Positions 1 to 8,277 of a stretch of DNA of 46,972 nt are shown here, one piece after another. The notes under the pieces were generated by a model that had not been told where the DNA came from, made no database searches, and worked only from the letters and a program-made list of their open reading frames with translations. The DNA is from JAYVYM01 sp046593925 (GTDB taxonomy: Bacteria; Actinomycetota; Actinomycetes; Mycobacteriales; SCTD01). The stretch spans positions 1-46,972 of the forward strand of contig JBKJQN010000060.1 in the NCBI GenBank assembly GCA_046593925.1, read 5' to 3'. The first letter of the stretch is position 1; each line of letters starts with the position of its first letter. The position numbers and the translations under genes are program-made.

Positions 1-141
1 CCATCATCCGGGCGAGCAAGAACAGCTGTCGTCATGGTCATCAGGTGGGTAATCCACTCTCGCCCTGCAGGGATGAAGATCTACTGAAGGTGTCTCACGA
101 AAGCCTGACAGACAGGGTCGCGGCACAGAAGGGAACTGATC

Positions 142-756
142 ATGGCACCACATCCGAGAGCCGAAGGGACACCCGGTCCGGAACGGCAGTCGATGCCCCG
201 GACATCCAGGCTGGTCCTTGCCTGTCTCGTGGTCTTCGTGACGGCAGCATCAGCAGCGCCGGCGTGGGCGCACGGCGCGGGGGAGACCACCGAGGGGTAT
301 CTGCTTGTGCAGCAGGCGGTCGGGCATCTCGCTCATGACTCGGGCGATCTTGGTGTCGAGGCGGCCATGGAGAAAGTCAATGACGCGCTGGCCACCACCG
401 ACCAGAGTGGGGTTGACGTCGCGGAGGTCGAGCAGGCCAAGACCGCCTTGTCAGCAGACCAAGTCGTGCAGGCACGCTCGCTCCTGCAACATTCGATCCT
501 CGCCGCGACGGCCTCGCTCGCACCCGCTGTGGGGGAGCAGACCGGCACGACCGTCGTGCAGTTGCCACTGGCAGGTCGGGGCGCCCTCGACGCGGGGCAG
601 TGGACGTTAGCCGTCATCTCGCTGCTGATGATCGTGGCAGGAGTCGTCGTCGCCTGGTGGTTCCGCCCGCAGGACAACCTCAGGCAACTACGCCGCCAGC
701 TCAGCACGAACCCATCCGTTCGCAGCCACTCCAAGCGCAGGGGGGACAGGCCGTGA
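142..756 (+). CDS. Secreted, membrane-anchored protein of unknown function
   Basis: I do not recognise the family. The 204-residue product has a hydrophobic signal-like segment (about residues 24-41) ending in an Ala-rich cleavage region, a mostly helical extracytoplasmic middle, one strong transmembrane segment (about 155-172, rich in Val, Ile and Ala) and a basic Arg/Ser/Lys tail. This predicts an outward-facing protein tethered by its C-terminus. ATG 142 has a fair ribosome site (AAGGGA); ATG 193 is an alternative that gives a cleaner signal peptide. Its stop overlaps the start of the cytochrome b gene (GTGA), so the two are probably translated together, and a role near that membrane redox protein is inferred from this alone. 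Confidence 0.75.
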   Translation: MAPHPRAEGTPGPERQSMPRTSRLVLACLVVFVTAASAAPAWAHGAGETTEGYLLVQQAVGHLAHDSGDLGVEAAMEKVNDALATTDQSGVDVAEVEQAKTALSADQVVQARSLLQHSILAATASLAPAVGEQTGTTVVQLPLAGRGALDAGQWTLAVISLLMIVAGVVVAWWFRPQDNLRQLRRQLSTNPSVRSHSKRRGDRP

Positions 757-1850
757 CCGCCATCCGCGAGTCCAGCATCACGTCGACACCGGCCCGCGGC
801 AGGGCGCGTACGGCGATGGACGCCGTCGACGAACGCCTCGGTATCCGGGCCCTTGAGTATCCCGTGCCCGAGCACGCCAACAAGCTCGCGTGGAGTCTCG
901 GGGGTGTGACCGCGTCCGCGCTCATGATCCTGATCGTCACCGGCGTGATCCTGGTGCAGTTCTACAACCCGACCCCGGAGGCCGCGAACGAGTCGGTTCG
1001 CAACATCGTCACGCACGTCTGGGGGGGACGGTTCGTTCGGTCTCTTCACTTCTGGGCAGCCCAGGCGATGTACGTCACCGCCGCCCTGCACATGGCCAGG
1101 GTGTTCCTGACCGGCTCCTACAAAAAGCCGCGCGAGGCCAACTGGCTCATCGGCGTGGCTATGTTCGGCCTCATCGCGCTCGCGTTGTTCACCGGCACCG
1201 TCCTCAAGTGGGACCAGGAAGGGTTCGAGGCCCTCGGGCACAACCTCGAGATCGGTAAACTCGTCGGGGGCGTCGGAATCTGGTTCTCACCGGAGTTCGC
1301 CAACCGGGTCCCCATCCTGCTGCGCCTGTACGGCGCGCACGTCGTCATCATCCCGGGCCTGATCCTGGTGCTGTCCACCCTGCACGCGCTGCTGGTCAAG
1401 CGCCACAAAATCTCCCCGCACCCGACGCTGCCGACCGACGCCTCCGGCGAGCAGGCACCCCTGACCGAGCCCACCGAGCCGTTCACGCACCACCTGCGCC
1501 GCATCGCGGCCTTTGCGCTCGTGCTGCTAGGCATCCTTGGCGTCCTGGCGATCCTGTTCCCGCCCGGCCTCGGGCAAAGCCCCGTCCAAGGTCTTGAGGT
1601 CACCAAGCCGCCGTGGAACTTCTGGTGGATGTTCACCCTGGAGAACGTCCTTGGCCTGCCGGGCATCCTCTACGGCGAGCTGATCTTCTTCGGAGCCCTC
1701 GCCATCCTGCCCTTCGTGGACCGCACGCCCACGCGGTACTGGCGGCAGCGCCCGGTGGCCATGGCATGCGGACTGCTGTTCGTGGTCGCCCTGGTCGGTC
1801 TGACCGTACTGATGGCGGTCACTCCCGCCAAACAGCACCTGGGCATGTGA
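753..1850 (+). CDS. Cytochrome b, b6/petB type, with a short subunit IV-like C-terminus
   Basis: A di-haem quinol-oxidising cytochrome b of the cytoplasmic membrane. The b6 core is clear: SLHFW and ALHMARVFLTG give one His pair on the second helix, the TGxxLKWDQ loop follows, and AHVVIIP/STLHALL gives the second His pair with the same 14-residue spacing. KKPREANW matches b6. The C-terminal third has the PPWNFWW segment of subunit IV and two or three more helices. The start is GTG 753, which overlaps the upstream stop and follows a GGGGGGA ribosome site; longer in-frame starts lie inside the upstream gene. No Rieske protein or cytochrome c gene is in view, so its electron partner is unknown. 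A small membrane protein gene follows 1 bp later. Confidence 0.9.
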   Translation: MTAIRESSITSTPARGRARTAMDAVDERLGIRALEYPVPEHANKLAWSLGGVTASALMILIVTGVILVQFYNPTPEAANESVRNIVTHVWGGRFVRSLHFWAAQAMYVTAALHMARVFLTGSYKKPREANWLIGVAMFGLIALALFTGTVLKWDQEGFEALGHNLEIGKLVGGVGIWFSPEFANRVPILLRLYGAHVVIIPGLILVLSTLHALLVKRHKISPHPTLPTDASGEQAPLTEPTEPFTHHLRRIAAFALVLLGILGVLAILFPPGLGQSPVQGLEVTKPPWNFWWMFTLENVLGLPGILYGELIFFGALAILPFVDRTPTRYWRQRPVAMACGLLFVVALVGLTVLMAVTPAKQHLGM

Positions 1851-1851
1851 G

Positions 1852-2097
1852 ATGAGGACAACGGATGCTCGCGGGCGACGCGTCAACGTGGCCTTCTGCG
1901 CCCTGGTTGCCACCGCAGCGCTGTTCACGGGACTGCTCAGCACCGCGCTGTCCAGGGCCCCCGGGCCGCTCACCGGCCTAGCCGTCGCCGTCAGCGGCGC
2001 GATCGTGCTCGTCTCGGTCTCGCTCGCCGCCCGGATCATGATCGCTGTCGACCGGGCCCGACAAAGCGCAACCGGTCGGCAATCGAGAGGCGCATGA
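1852..2097 (+). CDS. Small two-helix membrane protein
   Basis: An 81-residue protein with two hydrophobic helices (about residues 12-33 and 40-61) and a basic C-terminal tail. It starts 1 bp after the cytochrome b stop and is almost certainly cotranscribed with it. The position suggests an accessory or assembly subunit of the cytochrome b complex, but no motif shows this. I do not recognise a family. Confidence 0.65.
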   Translation: MRTTDARGRRVNVAFCALVATAALFTGLLSTALSRAPGPLTGLAVAVSGAIVLVSVSLAARIMIAVDRARQSATGRQSRGA

Positions 2098-2263
2098 CCG
2101 ACTTGCGGGTTCCGCGGGTCTGCCAGTCTGCCGCCGCTTACCCCTGTGTCGAACTCGACAGAACAGTTCTGCCGGTCGGCTGCCCGGGCCCGCAGACAAA
2201 GCAAGCACGAAGACAACCGTTCCGCGGTGCCGCCTCCCGGCCCCTGACGCACCGCATGATCCG

Positions 2264-2521
2264 TTGCGTGAGGTCGCCTCTGGGCTGCGCAGGGCCGCGG
2301 GCCAGCTTGCGGGCATCACGGCCATGTACGCCGAACACCGGTCCTGCGTGGACACCCTCGACCAGCTGGCCGCTGCCCGGGGTGCGATCGACGCTGTGGG
2401 TCTGGTTCTGCCTGAGGACCACATCAGGCTCTGCGCCAGCCACGCAATCGTCAGCGGGGACGCCGAGGGGCTGTGCTCTGACCTCGTGCTGCCTTTTCGT
2501 CGCTTCATACGCGGCAGGTGA
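2264..2521 (+). CDS. CsoR/RcnR-family metal-sensing repressor
   Basis: An all-helical cytosolic repressor that releases DNA on binding a metal, usually Cu(I). The body has the family pattern LRRAAGQLAGI, then HRSC, then EDHIRLC. The ligand spacing Cys-x24-His-x3-Cys is exactly that of CsoR (C36, H61, C65 in M. tuberculosis), so copper is the best guess. The start is doubtful. TTG 2264 is the first usual start codon, but this frame is open back to 2099 with no ATG or GTG and there is no good ribosome site. A longer protein, a start lost by mutation or a sequence error are all possible. It is followed 6 bp later by a His-tailed membrane protein gene. Confidence 0.8.
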   Translation: MREVASGLRRAAGQLAGITAMYAEHRSCVDTLDQLAAARGAIDAVGLVLPEDHIRLCASHAIVSGDAEGLCSDLVLPFRRFIRGR

Positions 2522-2527
2522 GGTGAG

Positions 2528-2947
2528 ATGACCAGCACCAACATGCGGCAGGCCGGACCGGCGACCCACCGCGTGCAGCGAGGCCGACACGCCGTAGCCC
2601 CACGTCGTCGGCGCAGCCTCCGCGATGTCCTGACGGGCTTGATCGGGGCCGTCCTGGGCCTGGCCCCGCATGTGCTGCATCACATTGGGCTGCTCGCGGG
2701 GACCGCGCTCGTGGCTGGCTCCGGCGGCACCGCACTGTTCGGCGTGGTCGGCCTGATCGCGTCCGTCCCGCTGCTCCTGCGGCTGCGGCGGCGGTTCGGG
2801 AGCTGGTGGGCTCCGGTACTGGGCTTGGCTGCCTTCACGGCGATGTTCACGTTGTCAGCCTTCGTTATCGGCCCGGCGATCGGCGGTCAGGGCGGCAGCC
2901 CGTCGCCCTCGGGTCCCCCTGCAAATCACAGCAGCCATCACCACTAA
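2528..2947 (+). CDS. Small membrane protein with His-rich C-terminus
   Basis: A 139-residue protein with a basic N-terminus, three or four hydrophobic segments (about residues 34-56, 58-80 and 93-116) and a short Gly/Pro/Ser linker ending in SSHHH. The terminal His cluster and its place directly behind a CsoR-type repressor suggest metal binding or export, but I do not recognise the family. It ends just before the IS3 remnant, so further genes of this operon may have been lost there. Confidence 0.65.
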   Translation: MTSTNMRQAGPATHRVQRGRHAVAPRRRRSLRDVLTGLIGAVLGLAPHVLHHIGLLAGTALVAGSGGTALFGVVGLIASVPLLLRLRRRFGSWWAPVLGLAAFTAMFTLSAFVIGPAIGGQGGSPSPSGPPANHSSHHH

Positions 2948-3032
2948 CCGCATCAACGCCCATCCGCACCCGCCGCTTTCGCGCTTGCGCCATGCCGTGC
3001 CGCTGACCCGAGGCTTCTGCGTGTTATTGCGG

Positions 3033-3908
3033 CTAACTGATCTGCCGGGCGATTCTCGGACCGTTCCTAAAACAGTAGGAGGCAACAGCTTTCTCGACGT
3101 GGTTGATGGTCGGGAAGGCTGTCCGGTGGACGAGCTCGTTCTTCAGGGCGGCGAAGAACGATTCGGACATGGCGTTGTCCCAGCAGATGCCGGTGTCACC
3201 CATGGACAGGCGCATGGGGTTTTGTCGAAGGTAGTCGCCGAGCTGGTGTGAGGTGTACTGCGTGCTGCGGTCGAAGTGAAAGATGCAGTCGGGCGCAAGG
3301 CTGTGGTCGCGCAGCGCCATGGCGAGTGCGTCGATGACCGGGTCGGTGCGCATGTGGTCGGCGACCGCCCAGCCGATGACGGCTTTGGAGTAGCAGTCGA
3401 TCACGGTCGCGAGGTAGGCGAACCCAGCCCAGGTGTGAATGTAGACATCTCACGCGGGTAGCTGTCAGGCAGCTACCGCATTGTTGGCGGTGATGTCCCC
3501 GACAAGCTTGTGGCCGGGCGCGGTCGCGGTGAAGTCCCGCTCGAGCAGGTCCGGGGTGCCGCCGTCGGCGCCGGCGATGGTCGTCACCCGGAAGGGCCGG
3601 AGCTGGCAGGCCACCAGGTCCAGCTCTCGCATGAGGTCGCGGACCAGGTCCTCGCCGACCGTCACCCCGCGGCGGGTGAGGTCGGCGTGCACCCGGCGGT
3701 AGCCGTAGGTGCCGCGGGACCGCTGGAACGACCAGGCCACCAGGGCGCCCAGCTTGGCGCGCCGCTGGACCTGCACCGAGGTCGGCCTGGCGCGCCAGTG
3801 GAAGAACCCCGAGGCCGACACCCCCGCCCAGCGGCACATGTTCCTTAGCCCGTACCGCCGTGGCCGGTCGAGTTCGACCGACTCGATGAATGCGTACTCT
3901 GCCGTCAC
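3033..3908 (-). pseudogene. IS3-family transposase OrfB, interrupted
   Basis: The N-terminal half (3465-3908) has the HTH_21-like region (RRYGLRNMCRWAGVSASGFF, then GTYGYRRVHADL) and reaches the first catalytic Asp (GDIT). The frame then enters a 45-bp insert and stops at TGA 3465-3467. The integrase core resumes at 3443 (YIHTWAGFAYLATVIDCYSK) and carries the second Asp (in HFDRSTQYTS, where most relatives have HSD) and the Glu (DNAMSESFF). The real C-terminus is missing: after VASY the sequence runs into unrelated DNA and stops at 3033. Without the insert the two halves would be in frame, so the lesion is a clean insertion. Confidence 0.85.
3444..3488. repeat. 45-bp hairpin-bearing insert in the IS3 orfB
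   Basis: A 45-bp stretch absent from normal IS3 orfB genes lies between codons for GDIT and YIHTW. Its core is an 8-bp inverted repeat, GGTAGCTG (3457-3464) and CAGCTACC (3470-3477), with a 5-nt loop holding the TGA stop of the disrupted frame. An outer inverted pair, GACATC (3444-3449) and GATGTC (3492-3497), brackets the insert. It may be a tiny mobile palindrome or a scar. Its length keeps the frame but brings two stops. Confidence 0.6.
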
Positions 3909-4201
3909 AGACGCTCTTTCGAAAAGTACGCCGCGGCTTTTCTTAGGAACTCGTTCTCCAGTCGCAGCTCACGCGGTTCACGTTCGGCCTCGCGCAGCCG
4001 CATGCGTTCTGGCACTGACAGGGCGGGCTCATCTTCGGCGTGCTTCGCACGGTAGGCCTTGACCCAGGTCCCGAGGGTCTGCTCGATGACGCCGAGTTCG
4101 CGGGCGACCGCGACGTTCGGCCGGGAGCTGTCGATGACCTGGCGTACAGCCTCGGCCCGAAACTCCGGCGAGTACGACTGCTTGCTTCTGCGTGTCGACA
4201 C
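3905..4201 (-). CDS. IS3-family transposase OrfA
   Basis: A 98-residue protein with the usual OrfA layout: a basic start with YSPEFRAEAV, a helix-turn-helix (VARELGVIEQTLGTWVKAY) that binds the terminal repeats, and a C-terminal leucine-zipper-like helix (LRLENEFLRKAAAYF). The start is GTG 4201. Its stop overlaps the GTG start of orfB by four bases; in intact elements OrfA and OrfAB are made by frameshifting at such a junction. The reading frame is intact although its partner is broken. Confidence 0.85.
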   Translation of the reverse strand: MSTRRSKQSYSPEFRAEAVRQVIDSSRPNVAVARELGVIEQTLGTWVKAYRAKHAEDEPALSVPERMRLREAEREPRELRLENEFLRKAAAYFSKERL

Positions 4202-4262
4202 TTCACTTCTCTCGTCAATCCCGCGGTAATCCTACTTGGGGAGAGAAGTCCGAGAAGCTACC

Positions 4263-5075
4263 GGCAGTCCAGTCGGGTCGCGGAGGACTCGATCTACGGG
4301 GTGCTGCACCGGGAGTGCTTCGCGTTGTTCCCGGATGAGATGTTTGCGGATCTGTTCACAGATGTCGGTCGGCGCAGTGTCCCGCCGATGATCGTGGCGG
4401 TGGTGATGGTGCTGCAGCGCATCGAGGGCCTGTCGGACCGGGAGGCGGTCGACCGGTTCTCCTTCGATGCCCGTTTCACCTGCGCGGCGGGTGGCCTGGA
4501 CTTTGACTACCCGCGGTTCGTGCACACCGTGCTGGTGGACATGCGGGCCCGCCTGGCGGCGTCGAAGGGGCCGGACCGGATCTTCCAGGTGACGCTGGTG
4601 GCCGCCCGGCCGCCCGGCGGGCCGGCGGGCCGGTCTGGTCGGGCGGCGTCGGGTGCTGGACTCCACCCCGATCTACGACGCGGTCGCCACGATGGACACC
4701 GTCACGTTGATCCGGTCGGCGATCCGCGGTCTGCTGCGGGTTGCCGACACTGAGCTGGCCGGGGCGTTGCGGTCGGTGCTGGAAAGCGAGAACGACCTAC
4801 GCGGTCGCCGGCAAGCCGGGTTGTGACTACGACGACCCAGCGGCCCGGCTGACGCTGGTCGATGCGCTCGCGGTCGACGGGCACGCCTGTCTGCGGGTGC
4901 TGGCCGGCCGGCCGCTGGCCGAGCCGGTCGCGCAGGCCGGCGAGCTGCTCGCGACGGCCCTTGGGCAGGACCTGGCCGAGACCGCCGACGGGGTGTTCCT
5001 GATCGCCCCCCGTGCACGGCTTCGACGGCGACAAGGCCCATGTCGATGCCGCCGACCGAGCCGCTGGGAGCCGGG
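4263..5075 (+). pseudogene. IS1182-family transposase, degraded
   Basis: The start is a good match to IS1182-type DDE transposases: SRVAEDSIYGVLHRECFALF, then MFADLFTDVGRRSVPPMIV and LSDREAVDRFSFDARF. After about 4600 the reading passes through other frames: RVLDSTPIYDAVATMDTV near 4650, AGKPGCDYDDPAARLTLVDA from about 4809, and HGFDGDKAHVD near 5020-5045. There are thus at least two frameshifts and a deletion, and the C-terminal catalytic region is missing. The gene lies directly between the 5' end of the IS3 element and a rearranged GGDEF-EAL gene, so this spot has been hit repeatedly. Confidence 0.8.
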
Positions 5076-5131
5076 TCGCGCACGAGATGAACGTCGCGCT
5101 CCGGGAGGCGTCCTGGAGGGCATGCCGCTGC

Positions 5132-5420
5132 ACATCGACGCCAACACACCAGGGCTTCGGCGCCGACGCACGCCCGCCCAGAGGCCAGGTCGAGCTTGGG
5201 CTGGAAATGCATGACGAGCTGGCCGGTCTCGATCGCGACCCGCAGCTCCTCTCAGGGTCTGCAGGCGGGTGCGCGCGTCGCTGGCTTCCCCGGGCTGGTC
5301 GAGGACGTAGCCGAGCTTGCCGCGCTTGGCCTGGTACATCGCCAGGTCTGCGTGCTGCAGCAGCACGGCCGGGCGCTTGCCGTACGCCGGGAGCACGGCG
5401 ATACCGATGGTTGGAATTAC
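5132..5420 (-). pseudogene. GGDEF-EAL fragment: end of GGDEF and start of EAL, inverted
   Basis: Read on the minus strand this segment encodes the end of a diguanylate cyclase domain (IPTIGIAVLPAYG, then LLQHADLAMYQAKRGKLGYV) and, after a frameshift near 5240, the beginning of an EAL phosphodiesterase domain (MHFQPKLDLASGRACVGAEA). The EAL domain breaks off after the codons for ALVCW. The matching continuation (WNYPDRALLHPDAFLPLAEQ) is on the plus strand from about 5412. The simplest reading is an inversion of about 290 bp inside one GGDEF-EAL gene. The upstream half of the GGDEF domain is not visible. Confidence 0.75.
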
Positions 5421-6064
5421 CCCGACCGCGCGTTGCTTCACCCCGACGCGTTCCTGCCACTCGCCGAGCAAGCCGGGTCGATGTGCCTGTTCACCCTGCA
5501 CGTCCTGGAGCGCTCGCTGTTCGCCGTGAGGGCCTGGCGCGCCGCCGGCGACCAGCAATGCACGTCGCGGTGAACCTGTCGGTATCCAACCCCCACGACG
5601 TCGGTCTTCCCGCCCAGGTGCAGATGCTCCTGGACCCCCTCGGTCTCCCCCCCGACGCCCTGCTTCTGGAGATTACGGAGAGCATCCTCATGGCCCATGC
5701 CCAACGGGCCCAGAAGGTCCTGGCCGGCCTACGGGCTATCGGCGTGAGCCTGGCCGTCGACGACTACGGCACCGGCTACAGCTCACTGGCCCACCTGCGC
5801 GGGCTGCCCGTCGACGAGCTCAAGCTCGACCGCAGCTTCTTCACCCGTCTGCGCACCGATCCGCGGTCCGCGGCTATCGACCGCAGCACCATCCAGCTCG
5901 CCCACGAACTCGGCATGGTCATGGTCGCCGCCGAGGGTGTCGAAGACGCAGCCGTCCAGGCCAGCCTCACCAACTGGCAGTTGGACCTCGCGCAGGGTCA
6001 CCACATCGCCCGTCCCATGAGCGAGGACTTGTTCGAAAGCCGGCTGCGCGACCGCACCGTCGAC
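5410..6064 (+). pseudogene. EAL-domain c-di-GMP phosphodiesterase, C-terminal part
   Basis: The plus strand carries the rest of the EAL domain: PDRALLHPDAFLPLAEQAGS, then after a one-base frameshift near 5555 (possible restart ATG 5558) NLSVSN, LEITES, DDYGTGYSSLAHL, ELKLDRSF, AEGVE and QGHHIARP. Most metal- and substrate-binding motifs of a c-di-GMP phosphodiesterase are present, but the first strand with the EAL motif lies in the inverted piece next door. The open frame runs on to 6646, but nothing after about 6064 looks like part of the protein; that DNA is coding-like on the other strand. A working enzyme is unlikely. Confidence 0.8.
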
Positions 6065-6074
6065 TCATCCCTGC

Positions 6075-6493
6075 TCATCCCTGACCGACGGCGATCAGCC
6101 CGTGCACGTCGCCCCGCACCAGAGCGGACGCACGACCGTACGACGCAAACAGCCCGTTCCAGACCTGAATCAGCCGCCAGCCACAGGTCGGCGGGTGGGC
6201 AACCGCGGTTGCAGCGCGGCGGCGGCGGTCTGTATCCACAGCGCGGTGACGTCATCGACGGCGAGGTCAGGGGGCCACGACGGGCTGCGTCTGCGGCCGT
6301 GGCACCCGCCCGACGCGCAGACGGAACGGCCCGGTGGTGGCGGCGACGTCGACGCCACCTCAGGTCCGGCAGCGACCAGCACTGCGGGCCGGCCCGAGCC
6401 GTCCACCCGCACCAGCCCCAGCGCCCGCGGTGGCTGCCGCATCGAGCACCGTCCCTGCAGCCGTTGCCACTGTTGGTCCCAGTCAGCGAGCAT
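6075..6493 (-). pseudogene. Frameshifted gene of unknown function
   Basis: Three minus-strand frames in turn look like one protein. From ATG 6493 (ribosome site GGGAG at 6501-6505) comes ADWDQQWQRLQG and APRAL-type sequence ending in GLVRVDGSGRPAVLVAAG. Near 6350 another frame reads VAATTGPFRLRVGRVPRPQT. Near 6260 the next reads LAVDDVTALWIQTAAAALQP. The last reads GWRLIQVWNGLFASYGRASA and ends at TGA 6075. An intact version would be about 140 residues. I do not recognise the family. It is tail-to-tail with the EAL remnant. Confidence 0.5.
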
Positions 6494-6858
6494 CAGTGCA
6501 TCTCCCTGCGAGATCACCCTCCAGCCGCCGCCAGTGGGCACCCCTCCGGCCGCCGTCAGGCCCCCCTGGCGGCGGTGTGGCCCGACGATCCCACAGCGGT
6601 TCGCGTGATCAGTCCGCCGTGCAGCGCCTCGTCTGTCGATCCATGACCGCGAATCCTGATCTTGCTTGCCGGACCTGCCATCACCTGTTCCGCGTTCCGC
6701 TTCTTGGTCGTGAGACGAGACCGGCTAAGACGACGGCGAGGAATGAGTGTCGTCGACACCGGCGTGTCGGCCCAGCGATGTCCGAAGATGGTCGGCGTCG
6801 ACGAACATCGGGACGTTTGACCCTGGCGCCCCCGCGTCGAGGCGGCTCACATAGGCGC

Positions 6859-7479
6859 ATGAAGCCAATGCGAAGACCGCGACGGGCCGTCGTCCCGAGG
6901 CAGCGACGCTTGGCCGTCGCGGTCGCCGTCGTCGCGGCACTGGTGCTGACGGCCTGCGGCACCGCCTCTCGGACGACGGTCAGTCCGATGACGGATGGCG
7001 GGATGATGCCCGGGGACACGAGTTACCACTACTCCACCTCGACGTGCAGCGCTGCATCTCCGCTGCCGGGACGGGCTCTGCCGGTGCTGCTGGCCGACAT
7101 GGGCATGACCCGCATGATGGGCGGCACCGCACCGCTGGGCGTCCACATGATGCTCCGGCCCGCGGTAGCCACCGTTGCAGCCGGAAAGGTCACGCTGGTG
7201 GCGACCAACTCCGGATGGCGCACCCACGAGCTGGTGGTCCTGCCGCTGCCTCGCGACGTTGCGGTCGGTCGCCGGACGCCGGGAGCCGACGGGAAGGTCG
7301 ACGAGGCAGGCAGTCTGGGCGAGGCGTCCGCGTCCTGTGCGGCCGGTGCGGGGGGCGGCATCGCTGCCGGCGCCGTGGGCTGGACGACCGTCATCCTCGC
7401 GCCGGGTCGCTACGAACTGCTGTGCAACCTCCCGAACCACTACGCCGACGGGATGTATGCCCAGCTGCTCGTGACCTGA
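6859..7479 (+). CDS. Cupredoxin (blue copper) lipoprotein, sulfocyanin-like
   Basis: A lipid-anchored electron-transfer or copper-carrying protein on the outer face of the membrane. The N-terminus has an Arg-rich start, a hydrophobic stretch and a lipobox ending LVLTAC. A Met-rich linker (GGMMPGD, then MGMTRMMGG) follows. The last 110 residues form a plastocyanin-like domain with the four type 1 copper ligands: His in THELVV, then CNLPNHYADGM, which has the Cys-x4-His-x4-Met pattern. ATG 6859 and ATG 6868 are both possible; the ribosome site is weak. It stands alone between decayed genes, but it fits the cytochrome b and CsoR genes to the left and the Sco1 gene far to the right. Confidence 0.88.
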   Translation: MKPMRRPRRAVVPRQRRLAVAVAVVAALVLTACGTASRTTVSPMTDGGMMPGDTSYHYSTSTCSAASPLPGRALPVLLADMGMTRMMGGTAPLGVHMMLRPAVATVAAGKVTLVATNSGWRTHELVVLPLPRDVAVGRRTPGADGKVDEAGSLGEASASCAAGAGGGIAAGAVGWTTVILAPGRYELLCNLPNHYADGMYAQLLVT

Positions 7480-7549
7480 CCTCGTGGCGCCGTCCGACCT
7501 AGACGGCTTGGCGTAATCGCGCTGACGGGTTCGCCTCCAGTAGCTCCCA

Positions 7550-8167
7550 CTAGCCGACCGAGACGTCCGACGTCCGACCTGCTCGCCGTTCGTGAAGGGT
7601 CAGCGTCAACTCGTCGGACGGCACCGCTGAGCGTCCTCGGCGAAGACTGGCGGACGACGGGAACTGGGTGCGTGCCAACAAATGATTGTCCACGAGACGC
7701 TGCTGACGCCGCCAGGCGACGAGCAGGAGCCGTTGTCTCTTGACGGTGTCCGGACTACGGCACGTCGGGCACGTCGCGTTCGTCGGCGGGTGGCGTTGGT
7801 CGGGTGCTTCGTGCGCACCTCCGCAAACGGCCTTGTGTGCGTGCGGAAGTCCATGGGCTTGGTCGTCTTGCTGACGCTGGTCGTCGTCGTCGGGTTGCGC
7901 CGCGGTTAGGACGTTGTCGCCTTGTCCACTTCGGGGAGCATCTGCCGGTGCGCACCAGGACCGTGGGCTGGCCCCCACGGCGGCTGTCAGATCCGGACAC
8001 GGCCCAGGACCAATGACGAGGCGCTCGTCGGCGTCTTGGGACGGACATTCCGGCGTCTCCAGGCCGTCCGCGAGGACGCGTGCCGGCTCGAGCAGGGTCT
8101 CGACGGGCCCGTCACGGCCCAGCTCGACGCGGCCCGAAAAGGTCCTCGACCGACTGCCCACCGGCAC
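7550..8167 (-). CDS. Hypothetical protein, doubtful
   Basis: A 205-codon minus-strand frame with high third-position GC in its first half (VELGRDGPVETLLEPARVLA), an Asp/Gln-rich middle and a CPTC pair near residue 131. No domain is recognised and there is no convincing ribosome site at 8167. It could be the decayed continuation of the frame at 8278-8690. No better gene was found between 7480 and 8167. Confidence 0.3.
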   Translation of the reverse strand: MPVGSRSRTFSGRVELGRDGPVETLLEPARVLADGLETPECPSQDADERLVIGPGPCPDLTAAVGASPRSWCAPADAPRSGQGDNVLTAAQPDDDDQRQQDDQAHGLPHAHKAVCGGAHEAPDQRHPPTNATCPTCRSPDTVKRQRLLLVAWRRQQRLVDNHLLARTQFPSSASLRRGRSAVPSDELTLTLHERRAGRTSDVSVG

Positions 8168-8277
8168 GCCGGCGACCAGCCCGAGCGCGCGTCCGCCGCG
8201 TCCGCCGCGTCCAATCCGTGGGGGCCTGACCTGCGGCTACGGCTACGGCGTGTCCAGGTCGTCGTGGACTGTCGGCT

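Larger units (their letters stand above)
3075..4201 (-). mobile_element. IS3-family insertion sequence, truncated and interrupted
   Basis: The layout is typical of IS3: a short helix-turn-helix orfA followed by an orfB with an integrase core, overlapping by GTGA. Two lesions show it is dead. A 45-bp insert (3444-3488) brings two in-frame stop codons into orfB. Homology to the normal orfB C-terminus stops at about 3075, before the expected RRLHSxLGYR-like end. I could not identify clean terminal inverted repeats, so the outer limits are approximate. Confidence 0.8.

Noticed and set aside
63..72. CCCTGCAGGG palindrome upstream of the first gene
   Set aside because: Too short to support as an operator on its own and not repeated elsewhere in the window that I could see.
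2094..2531. 145-codon frame starting at ATG 2094
   Set aside because: Cys/Arg/Ser-rich product without a domain; the overlapping frame encodes the CsoR-like protein.
3465..3467. In-frame TGA in a hairpin loop as a possible recoding (selenocysteine-like) site
   Set aside because: A second in-frame TGA follows within the same 45-bp insert and relatives lack the insert, so disruption is the simpler reading.
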